Below, one piece after another: positions 25,141 through 37,626 of a stretch of DNA of 64,000 bases (the stretch's first letter is position 1; every line of letters begins with the position of its first letter). The notes under the pieces were generated by a model. That model made no database searches. It was not told where the DNA came from and worked only from the letters and a program-made list of their open reading frames with translations. The position numbers were made by a program, and so were the translations under genes. The stretch comes from Meloidogyne chitwoodi (taxonomy: Eukaryota; Nematoda; Chromadorea; Rhabditida; Meloidogynidae), in the NCBI GenBank assembly GCA_015183035.1, contig JACZZP010000002.1, positions 682,001 to 746,000 on the forward strand, read 5' to 3'.

Positions 25141-28100
25141 TTAATAAATATTTGGACATTTTGACCAATTTTGTGTTTCTTTACATTTCCAATATTCATT
25201 ACCTCGAATTTTATGAATTAATGAACCAGTATTAATATCTTGTACTTTTTTAAACCAAAAAGCTTCATATTCTTCTTCTTTTGGTTGTAAATCTTAAAAA
25301 TAAATATTTTAATTAAATTAATTAATTTTAATTATTTACTATTATTAATTAAATTTTGATTTTCATTTTCAATTTCACGTCTCTTTTTTCTTTGTTTATT
25401 TTCTAATTCATTTTTCTTATCATTTGCTTTATCCCAATAACCATTTTCCATTAAACGTTGATCAGGTCTAAAACGAGAATCTGTTGGTGCTATTAAATCG
25501 TTTTCTATTAGTTCATTCATCTCTATTGCTAATTTTGTAAAATTAAACATTGAAGCATCTCCTCTAAAAATTAAAAAGAAAATTAATTTAACCTTTTTTA
25601 TGATTTATCTTTTTAAAAGAAGTCATTTTCCATCAATGGGGTTCGAACCCATAACCCTTTTGGTAAACAAATAGTAATGTAACCAACTACACCACAAGAC
25701 AGACTTGAGGAAGTAAACTTTTTCATCCCTTTATTTAATCACTAAAATTCATTTATTCTTTAAAACTCTTTCAAACAACCAAAATATATTTATTAATATT
25801 TAAAATCCCAATCCTATTGTAAAATTAAAAAAAAATACATTGGTTGATTAACAGTCCAAATTCTTTTAGGTTCATCAGTTTCAAAAAAAACTTTTCCTCC
25901 TTGCTGATTTTGTTTAATAATTTTAGCAATATTAATATGACTATCCCAATAACCAAAAATATAAAAATGAGCATTTCCTTTTTTATCTAAAATTATTCCT
26001 TCAATCTAAATAAAATTATATTTTAAATTAACTTAAAAAAAACCTTTCTAGGTCGATCAGAAGAAAAATAACTATATGAATTAAATTTAATAATTGCACG
26101 TTCTCCACTTATATGATTCATTATATTCTTTTTAAAATATTTAGAATTTATTTTATTTTTTTAAATTTAATTAAATATTTAAACTAACCATAACTCCATG
26201 ATTATCAATCCAAAGTTTACCCACAATAATATTATGAACAGTTGTTGTTACCTAATTTTTTAAAATTAATTTTATTTTAATTTTATTTAAAAAAACCTTT
26301 TGAAAAGTAAAATCAGCTTTTCCATCTTTAAATTTAATTTGAGTATAACCTGTTGGAATTACAGACAAATATTTTCCTCGAAAACGAGAGGCTACCTTTT
26401 AAAAAATTAAAAATAAAATAAAAAAATAAAAAAAAACCATAAATTCTTGATTTAATTCCCAATTTACTCCTTCAGTGTACATTGCAGCAGCTGGAGGGTG
26501 ATGTGAAACATAAAAAAAATTAAAAAATTAAATAAATATTTAAAATTAAATTAACTTGTTCAGCCAAAGATCTCCATCCCAAATCTGTTCTACGATCAAA
26601 TTCAAAAGTTTCTCCTAATAAAGGATTAAAAGGTTTTGTTGTTCTTTTAGCAGTAGATGAATAACAAGTAATGGCAAAAGTAGCTGTATATGCCAATCTT
26701 TCACAAATATTTAACTTTTCTGAAGCTCTATCTAATAAATAAGAATATTCCAAATCTTCTGTTATTCTTTGAAGCATTGAAAGAGGTTCATTAAAATTAA
26801 CAGGAATTGGTATTTTAGTCAATTCTTTGCCAATACAATTTCTCATTATTGACCAAAGATTTAATCCGTGCGATTCTGGTTTTGGTGGAATTGTTGACCT
26901 TCTCTTTATTAAATTATTAGCAAAATTTGTATTAATTATTGGTTGAGTATTTTCTTTATAATTATTATCAAATTGTTCCTAAAAAATTTAAAAATAATTT
27001 AAAATATTTAATTAATTTAGAGAGAACATTTTAATAAAATAAATAAAAATTTTTCAAATATTTTTATAAAAAAAATATTTAAAAAATTGAGGGGCAGTTT
27101 CTTTCAAAAATCCCCAATAAAGTTTCTCTATATTTTAAATAAATTTAAAAATAAACCTTACAGGTATTTGAATTTTACATTTAGATAAATCCAATAAATT
27201 ATTATTTTCAATTAAAGAAGAAGTTTCATTAATTTTATTATTTAAATTGGAATTGCTAGAATTATTATTTCCTCTAAAAATTTCTAAAGAAGATTCTTCT
27301 TCATCAAAACAAAAAGATGAACTTTTTTCTGATCCTCCATTATTACCATTATTTTCTTCTTCTAAAATATCTGTAGCATCTAAAAATTGATCTTCACTTT
27401 CTTCTATTATTTCTTCATTTTTTAGAGGTCCTCCAAAAGCAGTCATAAACGCTTAAAAAATTAAAATAAATAAAATAATATTTTAATTTAATTAATTAAA
27501 AAAAACCGCCGTACAAAGAGTTCCAGTTCCTCCAGTATTTTTACTATTACTTTCATCAGCTACTCTAACAGAAAGTCTTAAAGCTTCTCCTTCAAGTTGG
27601 GAATGTTGTCTAGCCAAAATTTCATATTGTTTTTGTAATTCCAAAATTTTGTCATTTTGTGCGTTGACAAGACGACAAATTGATTTATTTTCTTTTTTAT
27701 ATTTTGTTAAAAATTGATCGATTAACTAAATTATTTTAATTGAAAAAAAATAATAATAAAATTAAAAAACCTTTAAATTCGTCTCTCTCAATTGTTTCAA
27801 AGAATTAGCTTTAGAAACGCATTTTTTCGCATCTGCAGCACTCAAATGACCAACAGAAAAATGAATAAAACCGTCAAGTTCATTTGCTTAAATTAAAGAA
27901 TTTTTTTTTAATTTATTTAAAAAAAAATACAAAATTTTGCAGATATTCCATTCAATTCTTTAGTCATTTCATCAAAATTTTCAATTGAAAATTCTTTTAA
28001 TTCAAGTGTTTTATTTAAAAATTGCTCTGTCTCATTTTCATCATCTTCTATTGCTGAAGTTCTTTTAATTGCTTTATGTTTTGCATTTTCTAATGCTTTT

Positions 28101-28672
28101 AACCATTTTGAACGATCCAACTAATTTAATTTATTTAAAGTTTATTTTTTTAATTAATTAAAAATTACATCATTTAATGCTTTCAAATGTAAACTATTTG
28201 AAAAAGGCACATTAATAACCTGAAAAAAGAAAAATAATTTTAAGAATTAATTTTATGTAATCAAAAATATCTCATAATTGCTGAATTTCTAATCACTATT
28301 TTTTCAAAAAATATTCTTTTAAGTTTCAAAATAAAGATTTTTTAACCATATTAAGTCTATCATGTTGATCACAGCTAATACTAGCTTCTTCTAATTTTAA
28401 TGACCCACGAGAAGATCCATTTACATCAGATTGATTTCTTTTAATTTTTAAATAAAAATTAAATTAAAAATAAAAAACCTGTAGTATTTTAAATTTCCAA
28501 TAGAATCAATTAAAAACCAACGTCGTCTATATCCTTTTACATAATTTGTCCATTTATATAACCAACCAGAATAATCAATCACATTTTGAGAAGAAGAATT
28601 ATTTTTGGCCGAATCGGATGATGACATTTTAGTAGTCTGAGGTAAATAAAAACTAGAACTTCTTTTTGGCAT
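25141..28672 (-). CDS. Oxysterol-binding protein (OSBP family, PH + FFAT + ORD)
   Basis: Lipid exchange protein at ER-Golgi contacts. Start ATG 28672; a TTTTCATTTCAG acceptor lies about 28 bp upstream, suited to trans-splicing. In order: a PH domain (DYSGWLYKWTNYVKGYRRRW ... LDRSKWLKALENAKHKAIK); a coiled coil (about 27600-27720); an acidic patch with EDQFLDATD, in the place of the FFAT motif that binds VAP; and the sterol-binding ORD opening LWSIMRNCIGKELTKIPIPVNFNEPLSML, with NPLLGETFEF and VSHHPPAA. It ends WKCKETQNW...CPNIY. These features match OSBP itself better than short ORPs. One intron (26510-26555) splits the EQVSHHPP signature and ends in AT, not AG. The FFAT core has Q for E at position 1 and L for F at 3. 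Confidence 0.92.
25628..25700 (-). other. tRNA-like sequence in an OSBP intron
   Basis: On the minus strand, GTGTAGTTGGTTACAT forms a perfect D arm, and ATGGG-TTCGAAC-CCCAT a perfect T arm. The anticodon and acceptor stems do not pair well (5' TGTCTTG against 3' TGATGGA). Most likely a tRNA pseudogene or a tRNA-derived SINE. A strand-specific tRNA scan would settle it. Confidence 0.45.
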
Positions 28673-29147
28673 TCTTTTATATACTCTGTTTATCACTCTG
28701 AAATGAAAAGAAAATAAAAAACATATGATTCAATAAAATTAAAAAAAATACCGCGTAATAAAATTTTTAAATTTTGCTATTTTTGGCGTTATGTTAATTG
28801 TGTTAAAATTAATTTTAAATTAATAATAAAAAAGATTCGCTTCATTTCTTATTTTATTTAGCCAAATTTTTATTTTTTAGAGACCGAAAGTTAAAGTTTT
28901 TTGAATAACAATGTGTTTTATTTATTGTAGAAGAAGAGGTTTTTTTTTTGATAAAAGATAAAAATTTTTAATAAATTAAAAAAATTTAATTTTTTTTTTA
29001 TTTTAGATATTATTTATTAACGTTTAACAAACACATAAACTGGTTTAAATAAATATAAAACTAATCCTTAAACAACAACACCACTACATATATTAGAATA
29101 TTACACTCATCAATCAATTATTGAAGAAATTGAAATTCAAAAGGAAA
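28673..29147. promoter_or_regulatory. Divergent promoter region between OSBP (-) and CDC20 (+)
   Basis: 475 bp separating two head-to-head starts. AT-rich, with no reading frame. Both promoters must lie here, but no specific motif can be named. A trans-splice-like TTTCAG acceptor for OSBP is at its left edge (about 28699). Confidence 0.45.
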
Positions 29148-31168
29148 ATGACAAGCCGCACGCCTGATAACAGAAAAGGAAGTTGTAATGTTCTTTCAGC
29201 TGTTAATAAAATAAGTACAACGCCTTCAAGAAATCCAAATTACATAAAAGGAAAAGTAAATGAAGGAGATCGTTATGTTTGTCTTAGAAGTGAAGAACAA
29301 TTAGAATTAGCTACACATCTTTTAACATCTAAATTATTGGTTTATTTTGTTTTTAATAAAAGAATTTATTATTTTATTTTTAAAAGGATGATGAAAATGC
29401 AACTTGTTTGGATACATCAATTTCATGTCCAACCAGTCCTGCAACAAAATTGGAACAACAAACAAAAAGACAAATGATGCGTGTAAAATCTGAAAATAAT
29501 GTAAACAATGGAATTGATGGGGATCGTGTTTGTGCATTTAGGTTTTTTTATTGAATTATTTTTATTTTTTTTTATATATTTTTAGAAAAGGTCTTGCTCC
29601 AATTGCTCGTTTCGGTTTTTTAAATTAATTAAAAATAAAAATTATTTTTTAATTTTTTAGGACATCGTCCCCAACAAACAAATGTTCTATTTCATTGTAT
29701 ACAACCACCTTCTAATTGTATAAAACGTTCAAGGCGTTATATTATTAAAGAGCCTGAACGAATGTTAGACGCTCCTAGTTTATTGGATGATTTTTGTTTG
29801 TTTTTTTATTTAATTAAAAGAAAAAAGGAAAATTTTGTAGATACAAATTTAATTGATTGGAGCAAAGCAAATGTTGTAGCTGTTACTTTGGGAAAGAAAG
29901 TTTTTCAATGGAATGCTGCAACGGGAGCAGTAGATGAATTAAAAGATTTTGAAAATTTTGAAGCAAATCCAACAGTTGCAAAATGGTCAAAAGAAGGACA
30001 ATACATTGCTATTGGATTTTCTGATGGGACTTTAAAGGTTTTTTTATAAATAATATTACATTATTTTTCTTTTTTAAAAAAGTTGATCGATTCAATTACC
30101 AAAAATGTTCTTCGAACTATACGATCAGAAGATATGCGACTGGCTTGTGCTTGTTGGACATCAAAAGGAGAACTTAGTTGTGGCTCAAGAAATGGTAAAA
30201 TTTATCATCATGATGTGCGAATGCCCAAATCTTTGATTAGGTTTTTTTTAAAAAAAATAAATTAAAAAATAAATAAATTTTTTTAGTGTTTTCTCTGCTC
30301 ATTCTAGCGAAGTTTGTGGTCTAAAATGGAGCCCAGATGAACATTTTCTTACAAGTGGAGGTTCTGATAGTCTTGTAAATGTTTGGGAAAAAACACAATT
30401 ATCTACTTTTAATTCGGTTTTTTAATTTAAATTTAAATTTTTTTATTTTTTTTTCAGTTTCCACTTTATCGATTTGATGATCACATTGCAGCAGTTAAAG
30501 CTATTGAATATGTTTGTTTTTTTTAATTTTTTATTTAATAATTTTTAAAAAAAAAGGTACCTCAAATGGGCATTGGCCCTTCTAATTTGGTAGCTACAGG
30601 TGGAGGAACACGTGATCATACAATTCGTTTTTGGGATTTAAATGATGGATTGCCATATTTTACATTGGATACACAAAGCCAGGTTTCCTTTTTATTTTTA
30701 TAAAAAATAGTAAATAAATTAAGATAACTGGTATTCTCTTTAATAAATTTCATTCTGAAATGATCACTAGCCATGGAGCTCCAAAAGCTGGTGTTCGTGT
30801 TTGGCATCATGAACCAAATAAAATTAAAAAATTTGAACCAACTGCTGAATTAAATAATGGGCAAGGAGGGCGTGCTTTAAGTCTTTGCCAAAGCCCTTGT
30901 GGAGAATATGTTATGACTGCTAGTCAAGTAATAATAATTTTAAAATTAATTTAAATTAGACTGATGCGATATAAGTAATATTTTAATTTAATTTTTTAAT
31001 TTAATTATTTTAAAGGACGAAGTTCTTCGTATTTGGCATGTTTGGAAAATAGATGAATCTATGCGTAAACAATCAAAAGAAAATGTAACAGCAACAGCTC
31101 GTAAACAACTTCAATATGCATTAAATGGACATATTGGTGTTGGTGGTAATGGAAGAATTATTCGTTAA
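29148..31168 (+). CDS. fzy-1: CDC20/Fizzy, WD40 activator of the anaphase-promoting complex
   Basis: Start ATG 29148 (MTSRTPDNRKGS); stop TAA 31166-31168. The short N-terminal arm contains GDRYVCLRSEEQLELA, in the place of the C-box (usually DRYIPNR), and a DAPSLLDDFYTNLIDWS bridge, rebuilt across an intron at about 29789, that precedes the propeller in CDC20 proteins. Seven WD-type blades follow, including GSRNGKIYHHDVR, which resembles CDC20 rather than CDH1. The protein ends IIR, giving the C-terminal Ile-Arg tail that docks on the APC/C. Role: selects cyclin B and securin for ubiquitination at metaphase-anaphase. Odd point: the C-box has lost the Ile-Pro core. Divergent with OSBP; the innexin follows after 452 bp. 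Confidence 0.92.
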
Positions 31169-31620
31169 ATTATTTTTTATTTGTAAATTTTATTTGTTTT
31201 TTTTTCATTTTGCCCTTTTTCCTTTTTATTTTTTTTTGATTATTAATTTCAATACTTACAACAATATTATATATATTTTAAAAAAAAAATAAATATTTTT
31301 GCTTGAAAAATTAATTTTTTTTGATATTTTTTTAATTTTATTAGGCAGAAAGAAATTTTTTTTTTGAAAATTTTTTAGTAAATTTTTACTAATATTATTT
31401 TTGTTCTTGTGTGATGGTATTAAAATGGAAATAAAAATATATTAATTAATTTCTTATCAAAAAATAATTAAAAATAATTTTTGAGTAAATTAATTGATTA
31501 TTTATTTTATTTATTTAAAAATATTTTTAAATCTTTTAGTCTTTTCTCCCTCTTTCCTTCAATATTTTCTTAAATTATTTAATTAATTAATATTTAAAAA
31601 AAAATAAATTTAAATAAAAA
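31169..31620. other. Intergenic, CDC20 to innexin; no gene seen
   Basis: AT-rich with long T and A runs; a 3' untranslated region and a promoter are presumed. No frame. Confidence 0.4.
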
Positions 31621-33247
31621 ATGGATAATAAATTAACACAATTAATTTCAAAAGTAAAAAAAGAATATGATGATGACTGTATTGACAGATGTATTTATGC
31701 TACAACTGTTTATATTATTGGATTTTTTTCAGTAAAAAAAAATTTAAAAAAATTTAAAATTTAATTTAAAGGTTTTAATAATGGCAAAACAATATGTTGG
31801 TGATCCTTTACAATGTTGGTTACCCGCTGAATATACAGCTAATATTTAATTAATTTAAAAGAGATCATTACATTTCGTCAAACAAAATTGCAGACATTTC
31901 GCCATTACAGCAAAAAAACTACATTTCGTTTACCTGAGTCCATAATTTTTTGCTGTTGGGACAAAATGTCGTGCAATTTCTGTTGACGAAATGTCTGGAC
32001 ATGAATATTTAATTTTAATAAATTTTTAGGGTGCATGGGAGTCTTATATAGAAAATTATTGTTTTGTTGAAAATACTTATTATATTTCTTTAAATCAAAG
32101 TAGTAAAATGTAAGAAAGAATTAATTATTTATTTTATAAAATTATTTTATTTTAAGACTTTCCCCTGAAAATAAACAAAATCGTCGTCAATACCAACTTC
32201 GCTATTACCAATGGATTCCCTATATTTTAGCTTTACAAGCATTTTTATGTTTTGCCCCAAAAATGATTTTTAAAATTTTATCTTCTTTTAGTGGTAAAAT
32301 ATATAAATAAATATTTTTTTTAATTTTTAAAAAAGAACTTAGAGTAAATGATTTGGCCAAAATAACTTATAAAGAAACAAAAAAATGTTTAAAAGACGAA
32401 AATAAAAAAATAATTGCAAATTATTTAATTGCACATACAAATATTAGAGGTTTTTTATTTAATAAAATAAATAAATTAAAAAAAGATCAACAATTATTTA
32501 ATTATTATTTAACAATTATTTATTTATTAATGAAATTATTATTCTTTTTATCTATTTTAATTCAATTGGCATTAATTAATTTATTTTTGGGAACATGGGA
32601 TATTTTTTGGGGATTTAATATTTTATGGCAAATTGTTATTGATGGGGTAATTTTATTTTTTATTAATTTATTTTATTTTTTTTATTTTTAAAAAAGGCTG
32701 ATTGGAGAGATAATGGATTTTTTCCAAGGGTAAAAAATTAAAAAAAATTTTCAAAATTATTTTTTAAAGGTTACTTTTTGTGATTTACAAACTAGAGATA
32801 TTGGCCAATATAGAGATCATACAGTTCAATGTGTTTTAATGATAAATATGTAATTTTTTAAAATAATATTTTAATTTTTTTAAAAAGGTTTGCCGAAAAA
32901 ATTTTTATTTTTTTATGGCTTTGGCTTTTTATTTTACTTTTAATTATTCCTTTAAATATTTTTTTGTGGATTTATAAAATTTTTTCAATGAAAAGTAAAG
33001 AAGTAATGGTCATTGATGCTCTTAATGTATTTTTAAAATTAATTAAATTAATATTTAAATTTAGTTAAATGACCATTATCCAACAATTCAACAAATTCAA
33101 ATATTTATTAGAGAATATTTAAAAATAGATGATATTGTTGTTTTAAGGATGATAAATTCAAATATTGGTCATTTACAAACTTGTGATATTTTAAATCAAT
33201 TATGGCTTAATTATAATTCTATTGAAGATATAGACAACACAAAATAA
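31621..33247 (+). CDS. Innexin gap-junction subunit
   Basis: Nine spliced exons give about 380 residues from ATG 31621 to TAA 33245-33247. Four membrane segments: YATTVYIIGFFSVLIMA, YILALQAFLCFAPKMI, LLFFLSILIQLALINLFL and IFIFLWLWLFILLLIIPLN. The first outside loop reads DPLQCWLPAEYT...YIENYCFVENTYY and the second FCDLQTRDIG...HTVQC, giving the two cysteines per loop that innexins need. YYQWIP before the second membrane segment is the conserved innexin YYQWVP motif. It acts at the plasma membrane as hexamers or octamers making gap junctions. The C-terminal tail is short. Which inx paralogue it is cannot be told. One intron contains a palindromic repeat. Confidence 0.93.
31870..31994. repeat. 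Palindromic small MITE in innexin intron
   Basis: ACATTTCGTCAAACAAAATT at the left is mirrored by AATTTCTGTTGACGAAATGT at the right, with inner GACATTTCG/GACAAAATGTC words also inverted. About 125 bp, without a coding frame. Similar GACAAAATGTC words lie in introns near 20873, 22680 and 24474. Confidence 0.65.
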
Positions 33248-33357
33248 TAATATTTAAAAATATTTTTATAATTTTAATATAAAATAAATTTGCACTTGCA
33301 CACATTTACATTTAAATAAAATAATTTATATTTTCAAAAAATAATTATATTCTTTCT

Positions 33358-36300
33358 CTAACAAAAATACATACTAGGCTTCAAACCTTGTTCTACAATA
33401 ACAGCTTTATTTGGTTGTTGAAGAAGTTTATCCCCTGAAGGCAACTTTTCTTTTGCAAAAGGACGTCCATCTTGACTGAAATTAAATAAATAAATTTAAA
33501 ATAATATTATTTTAAATTTATAAAAAAATAAAAAACTTCTAACCCAACAGGTAAATCATCATCTGCTGCAGCATAATGATGTCGAGCTCTAAAACATGCC
33601 AAATGAGCGTAATAAACAGGTGCAGGAATTGATACTGGCATTGGTGCACGAGCAAATAAATAACATAAATTATTAGAACAAGTCTCTAATTCATCTGCCG
33701 TAAAATTATTTTCATCCAAAAGTACAAAATAATGGGAAGGACGTGATGTTCCCTTTAATAATAAAAAAGATATTTTAAAAATATTATAATCTTTACAAGC
33801 ATTCCTTTTTGCGAACAAAGATAAAATTCTTTTGAAAAACTTGTAATATGACCATCAATAACTGTTCCAGGTTGAATATTTCCTTTGCTGAAAAATTAAA
33901 AAAATATACATAATTTTAAAAAATTAACTTTTTTTCGTCGTTATCAGCTCTATCAAAAAATCGAGTGTTATGACGTTTTTGAACAACAATAACTGTAAGT
34001 TTAGGCTTTGGACCTCCTTCAAATTGTTTTTCAATAGCTCTTCGAATTGATGAACATTCAAAATCCATAACACCTTCAAATTGAGATTCTGACACTCCAT
34101 CACGGAAAACAATAATTTTTGATGGACGAAGTTCATCTCCATGAAAAAGTTTTGAACCCTAAAAAAACAATTTTTAACTTAAAAGACCCCTTTTCTTGCC
34201 TTTTGAAAATGAATAAGTCTTTCAGAAAACATTTCTCCCATATCTTCAATCCATTCAGTTCGATGATGTTGAGCTCTAACAGTTGCAGTGAATCTAATAA
34301 ATAAAAATAAAGTTTAAAACAACTTTAATTTAAATATTAATTTTTTATTTCTAAAATATAACCCAAAATATGTAAAAAAACAAACATTCCTTTATTATCT
34401 AAAAAAATATAAAAAACTAACCTAGTAGCATTTAAATCAATATTTCCAACTAAAGCAGAAATTGAAGGTGAAAGAGTATCTCCTGGAGAAGGATGAGTAA
34501 CATCAATTCCAATAAAAAGAGTTGGAGATTCCTTTCTGACAAATGTGCTCCATTTTCTTTAAAATTTAATTTTAAAATTAAAAAAATAATTAAATATACT
34601 CGGTTGAATTTGGATCAATTTTACAATTAACTCCTCCACATTTTGCATTAACTTTTAAGAAGATATTTCTGGCAACAGCACTAGACATTGGGCCACCACG
34701 TCCGGCTTCATTTAAAAGTTTATTCCATGTTTTTTGAGAAATCATTTGAGACCGAATTCCAAATCTGAGTTCGCAAATTCCTTTGAAAGATTCTAAAAAA
34801 AGAAGAGAAATCTTTATAAAAAAATTAAAAAAAAACAAACGATAAATCCAGCGATTGTCTGGCATTGCCACAATAATAATTGGCATAACCCCCTGCCCCA
34901 ATGCTTTCGCCGCTTCTTTACGTTCATGAATTAAACTGGCAAGATGATTTTTATCCCGTCGAGTATCAAAATCATTAACTCCTGCAGGATCTGGATAACA
35001 GGCAATTCCACGCTGAGAACAAGATTGAACTATTGCTGCCCATGCATCACTAAATATATAATATTATATACGTCTTTTTAACTTTTAAATCATTCCGTTA
35101 TTTTAATATTATTTTAAAAATATACCGATATCTGTCAAAACTAATACATCTATCAACAATTATCAAATCAAAAACAATATTGACAGACTTTCCAAATAAA
35201 TTCGGTTTTTCCACAGCTTTAATTCCCATTATTTCGCGAAAACCTTTCTAAAACAAAAAATTTAAATGATTAAAAATTTTTTTTAAATAAACCGAAAATT
35301 CGCATCTTGGAGGATTCAAAACACGAGCACCAACTTCAAGAAAGGTTGTATTTATTTCAACTTCAAAATTTTTCATAACAGGATTATCATTAAATCGGCA
35401 CTCGTCTTGAATCATTTGATCAATGTCAGAAAAACGTTGCCGTGGAGATGTTGATGTAAACTTTAAATTAAAAAAATTAAAATATATGCTTCATTTTATA
35501 TTAAAAAAACCATATTTGTCATAGCTTGTAATGCATCAGGCAATTTTCTTCGTAAACGTTGTAAGTTGTCTGAAACTTTGAGAACTTCAATTGGTAGAAC
35601 TAAATTTCTATCTTTTGGCATTATTTTGATGAGAGGCATTGAACGATATTTAATATGATAATTATATTTAGTAGCATAATATTCAGTCACAGAAACTGTC
35701 TTTCCTAACTCTTCACAATCAAATTTGAAAGCATCAGGAGATTTGTCGACAACATCACAAAATGAAGATTCACTTTCGATAAAATTTTGAGCTATACGCT
35801 TTTTCTTCATTTTTAGACCTAAATACACAAATATTACAAGATTACATAACCAATAATGAACTAATTTAACAAAAAATCTTTTACCAACCACTTAAAAGAG
35901 TCCGAAGTTCATTTCGTTGTGTTTGATTCATTCCATAATCGCCAAGTCGCTCAACTTCATTTTCATTCAAGAATCTTCCAGTTTTAGCAAAAGCATAAAA
36001 TTGAAGAATGTCACATCCAACTTTATAGAAAGCAGAATGAGCAACTAAAAACAAATACTGGATTAACAAATCTTTAAAAAACTAACCATCAAAATTGACA
36101 AAACCCTGTCCAACAGCTCCTTTTGCAGGAGCTAAACCTCTCTTAGCATAAGTATACAATGCACGTAACATTTCAAATCCACCCAAATCCAAAGGTTCAT
36201 GATATGAATTTGGAGGTTTAATGTAAAGACGGCTAACTTCACAATGAATTGTTTTGTCAAGTGAACCAATTGGACAGCGAGCATGTTGTGTAATTATTAA

Positions 36301-37626
36301 ATTTAATACACGAAAAGCATCATCTTCAAACGTCTCTTGTGGTTTTATAGTAATTGTACCAGTTGGTTTGATTACCATAACAAATGTTGAGCTTCCATCC
36401 TAAATTACAAAATTAGTTTTGAATAAACAATATAAAAAGGAAAAGTTAAAAGGTTAAACATAATGAATGTTGAATAGGATAAAACAGCACTTTAATATTA
36501 TTTCAAATAAACCTTTCTTCCATCGTCTTTTTCAATAGTAATTTCTCCAACAGTTCCAGAGTCAATAGGTAGCTGATTTTTAACAAAACATAAATGAGAA
36601 TCATCGTAAACAAGATTGTTCCTTCCTCCGAAATAAGCCTCATTTGATTGAACAAATTTCCAAAACAATTCCCGAAGTACCATTCTAATGCAAAAATTTT
36701 TAATCAGAGATTGACTTTGGAAAAAACCTATTTTTTGTTGATATTTCCTTGCGTTTATCCTCCATTTGACGGAAAAAGTCTACACGATATTTGAAAATAT
36801 GCATTCGAGTGTTAAATCTCAATTTAAAGTAATTTACAACAACATTGGTTGGACGACCTAAGCTTCCTCTGAATTTTGATAGATTTTCAGAATCATTAAG
36901 CTGAAAAAATAAAGTTTAAAACGGTAAATAACATAAAAAATAAATTACTCTGGAAACTTGAAAGTTTCGCATTGGACGAGTAGCTACTTGTCGACCTCCT
37001 CCAGATCGTCCTGAGTCATAACTACCTCCACCACCACGTCCTCCTCCACCACCACCTCCAGAACGACCGCTGTCATAACCACCCCGTCCTCCTCCACCAC
37101 CACCTCCTGAACGACCACTGTCATAACCACCACGTCCTCCTCCACCACCACCAGAACGGCCACTATCATAACCACCACGTCCTCCTCCACCACCACCTCC
37201 AGAACGACCACTATCATAACCACCACGTCCTCCTCCACCACCACCAGAACGGCCACTATCATAACCACCACGTCCTCCTCCACCACCACCTCCAGAACGA
37301 CCACTATCATAACCACCACGTCCTCCTCCACCACCACCAGAACGGCCACTATCATAACCACCACGTCCTCCTCCACCACCACCAGAACGGCCACTATCAT
37401 AACCACCACGTCCTCCTCCACCACCACCTCCAGAACGACCACTATCATAACCACCACGTCCTCCTCCACCACCACCAGAACGGCCACTATCATAACCACC
37501 ACGTCCTCCTCCACCACCACCTCCAGAACGACCACTATCATAACCACCACGTCCTCCTCCACCACCACCAGAACGGCCACTATCATAACCACCACGTCCT
37601 CCTCCGCCTCCTCTCCTGTTGGACAT
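33358..37626 (-). CDS. Argonaute (AGO clade) with long RGG-repeat N-terminus
   Basis: Small-RNA-guided silencing protein. Start ATG 37626; stop TAG 33358-33360 (C-terminus MYFC). An N-terminal extension of about 210 residues is a 13-unit tandem repeat rich in RGG and GYDSGRSG. Then come the N domain, a PAZ region (about 36.0-35.5 kb), MID, and a PIWI domain with FIGIDVTHPSPGD (first Asp), FRDGVSESQFEGV (second Asp) and ARHHYA (His), so the slicer tetrad looks kept, with the glutamate finger unverified. VQKRHNTRFF and LGTSRPSHYFVLLD are AGO-clade style rather than worm-specific WAGO style. RG-rich tails in other Argonautes are arginine-methylated and bind Tudor proteins; this is inference here. 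Nearest C. elegans relatives may be ALG-type. It lies 238 bp downstream of SUMO on the same strand. Confidence 0.92.
36985..37600 (-). repeat. Coding minisatellite, 13 units of 45/48 bp, in the Argonaute N-terminus
   Basis: Each unit encodes RGGYDSGRSGGGGGG (15 residues) or the same with one extra glycine (16). The 45- and 48-bp forms largely alternate, making a 93-bp higher-order repeat. Units 5-6 are two short ones in a row and 11-12 two long ones. Most units are almost identical at the DNA level; the 3'-most units (nearest 36990-37140) are the most diverged. Near-identity suggests recent expansion or gene conversion, so length is probably variable between strains. Confidence 0.95.

Noticed and set aside
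25628..25700. A functional tRNA gene
   Set aside because: D and T arms pair, but the acceptor stem and anticodon stem do not.
29148..31168. CDH1/FZR1 as the identity of the WD40 activator
   Set aside because: GSRNGKIYHHDVR and the DAPSLLDDFYTNLIDWS bridge follow CDC20; CDH1 has a different sequence at these places.
36984..37595. Open frame of 203 codons overlapping the Argonaute repeat in another phase
   Set aside because: It is a shifted reading of the minisatellite; it yields a monotonous Val/Glu repeat and has no independent support.
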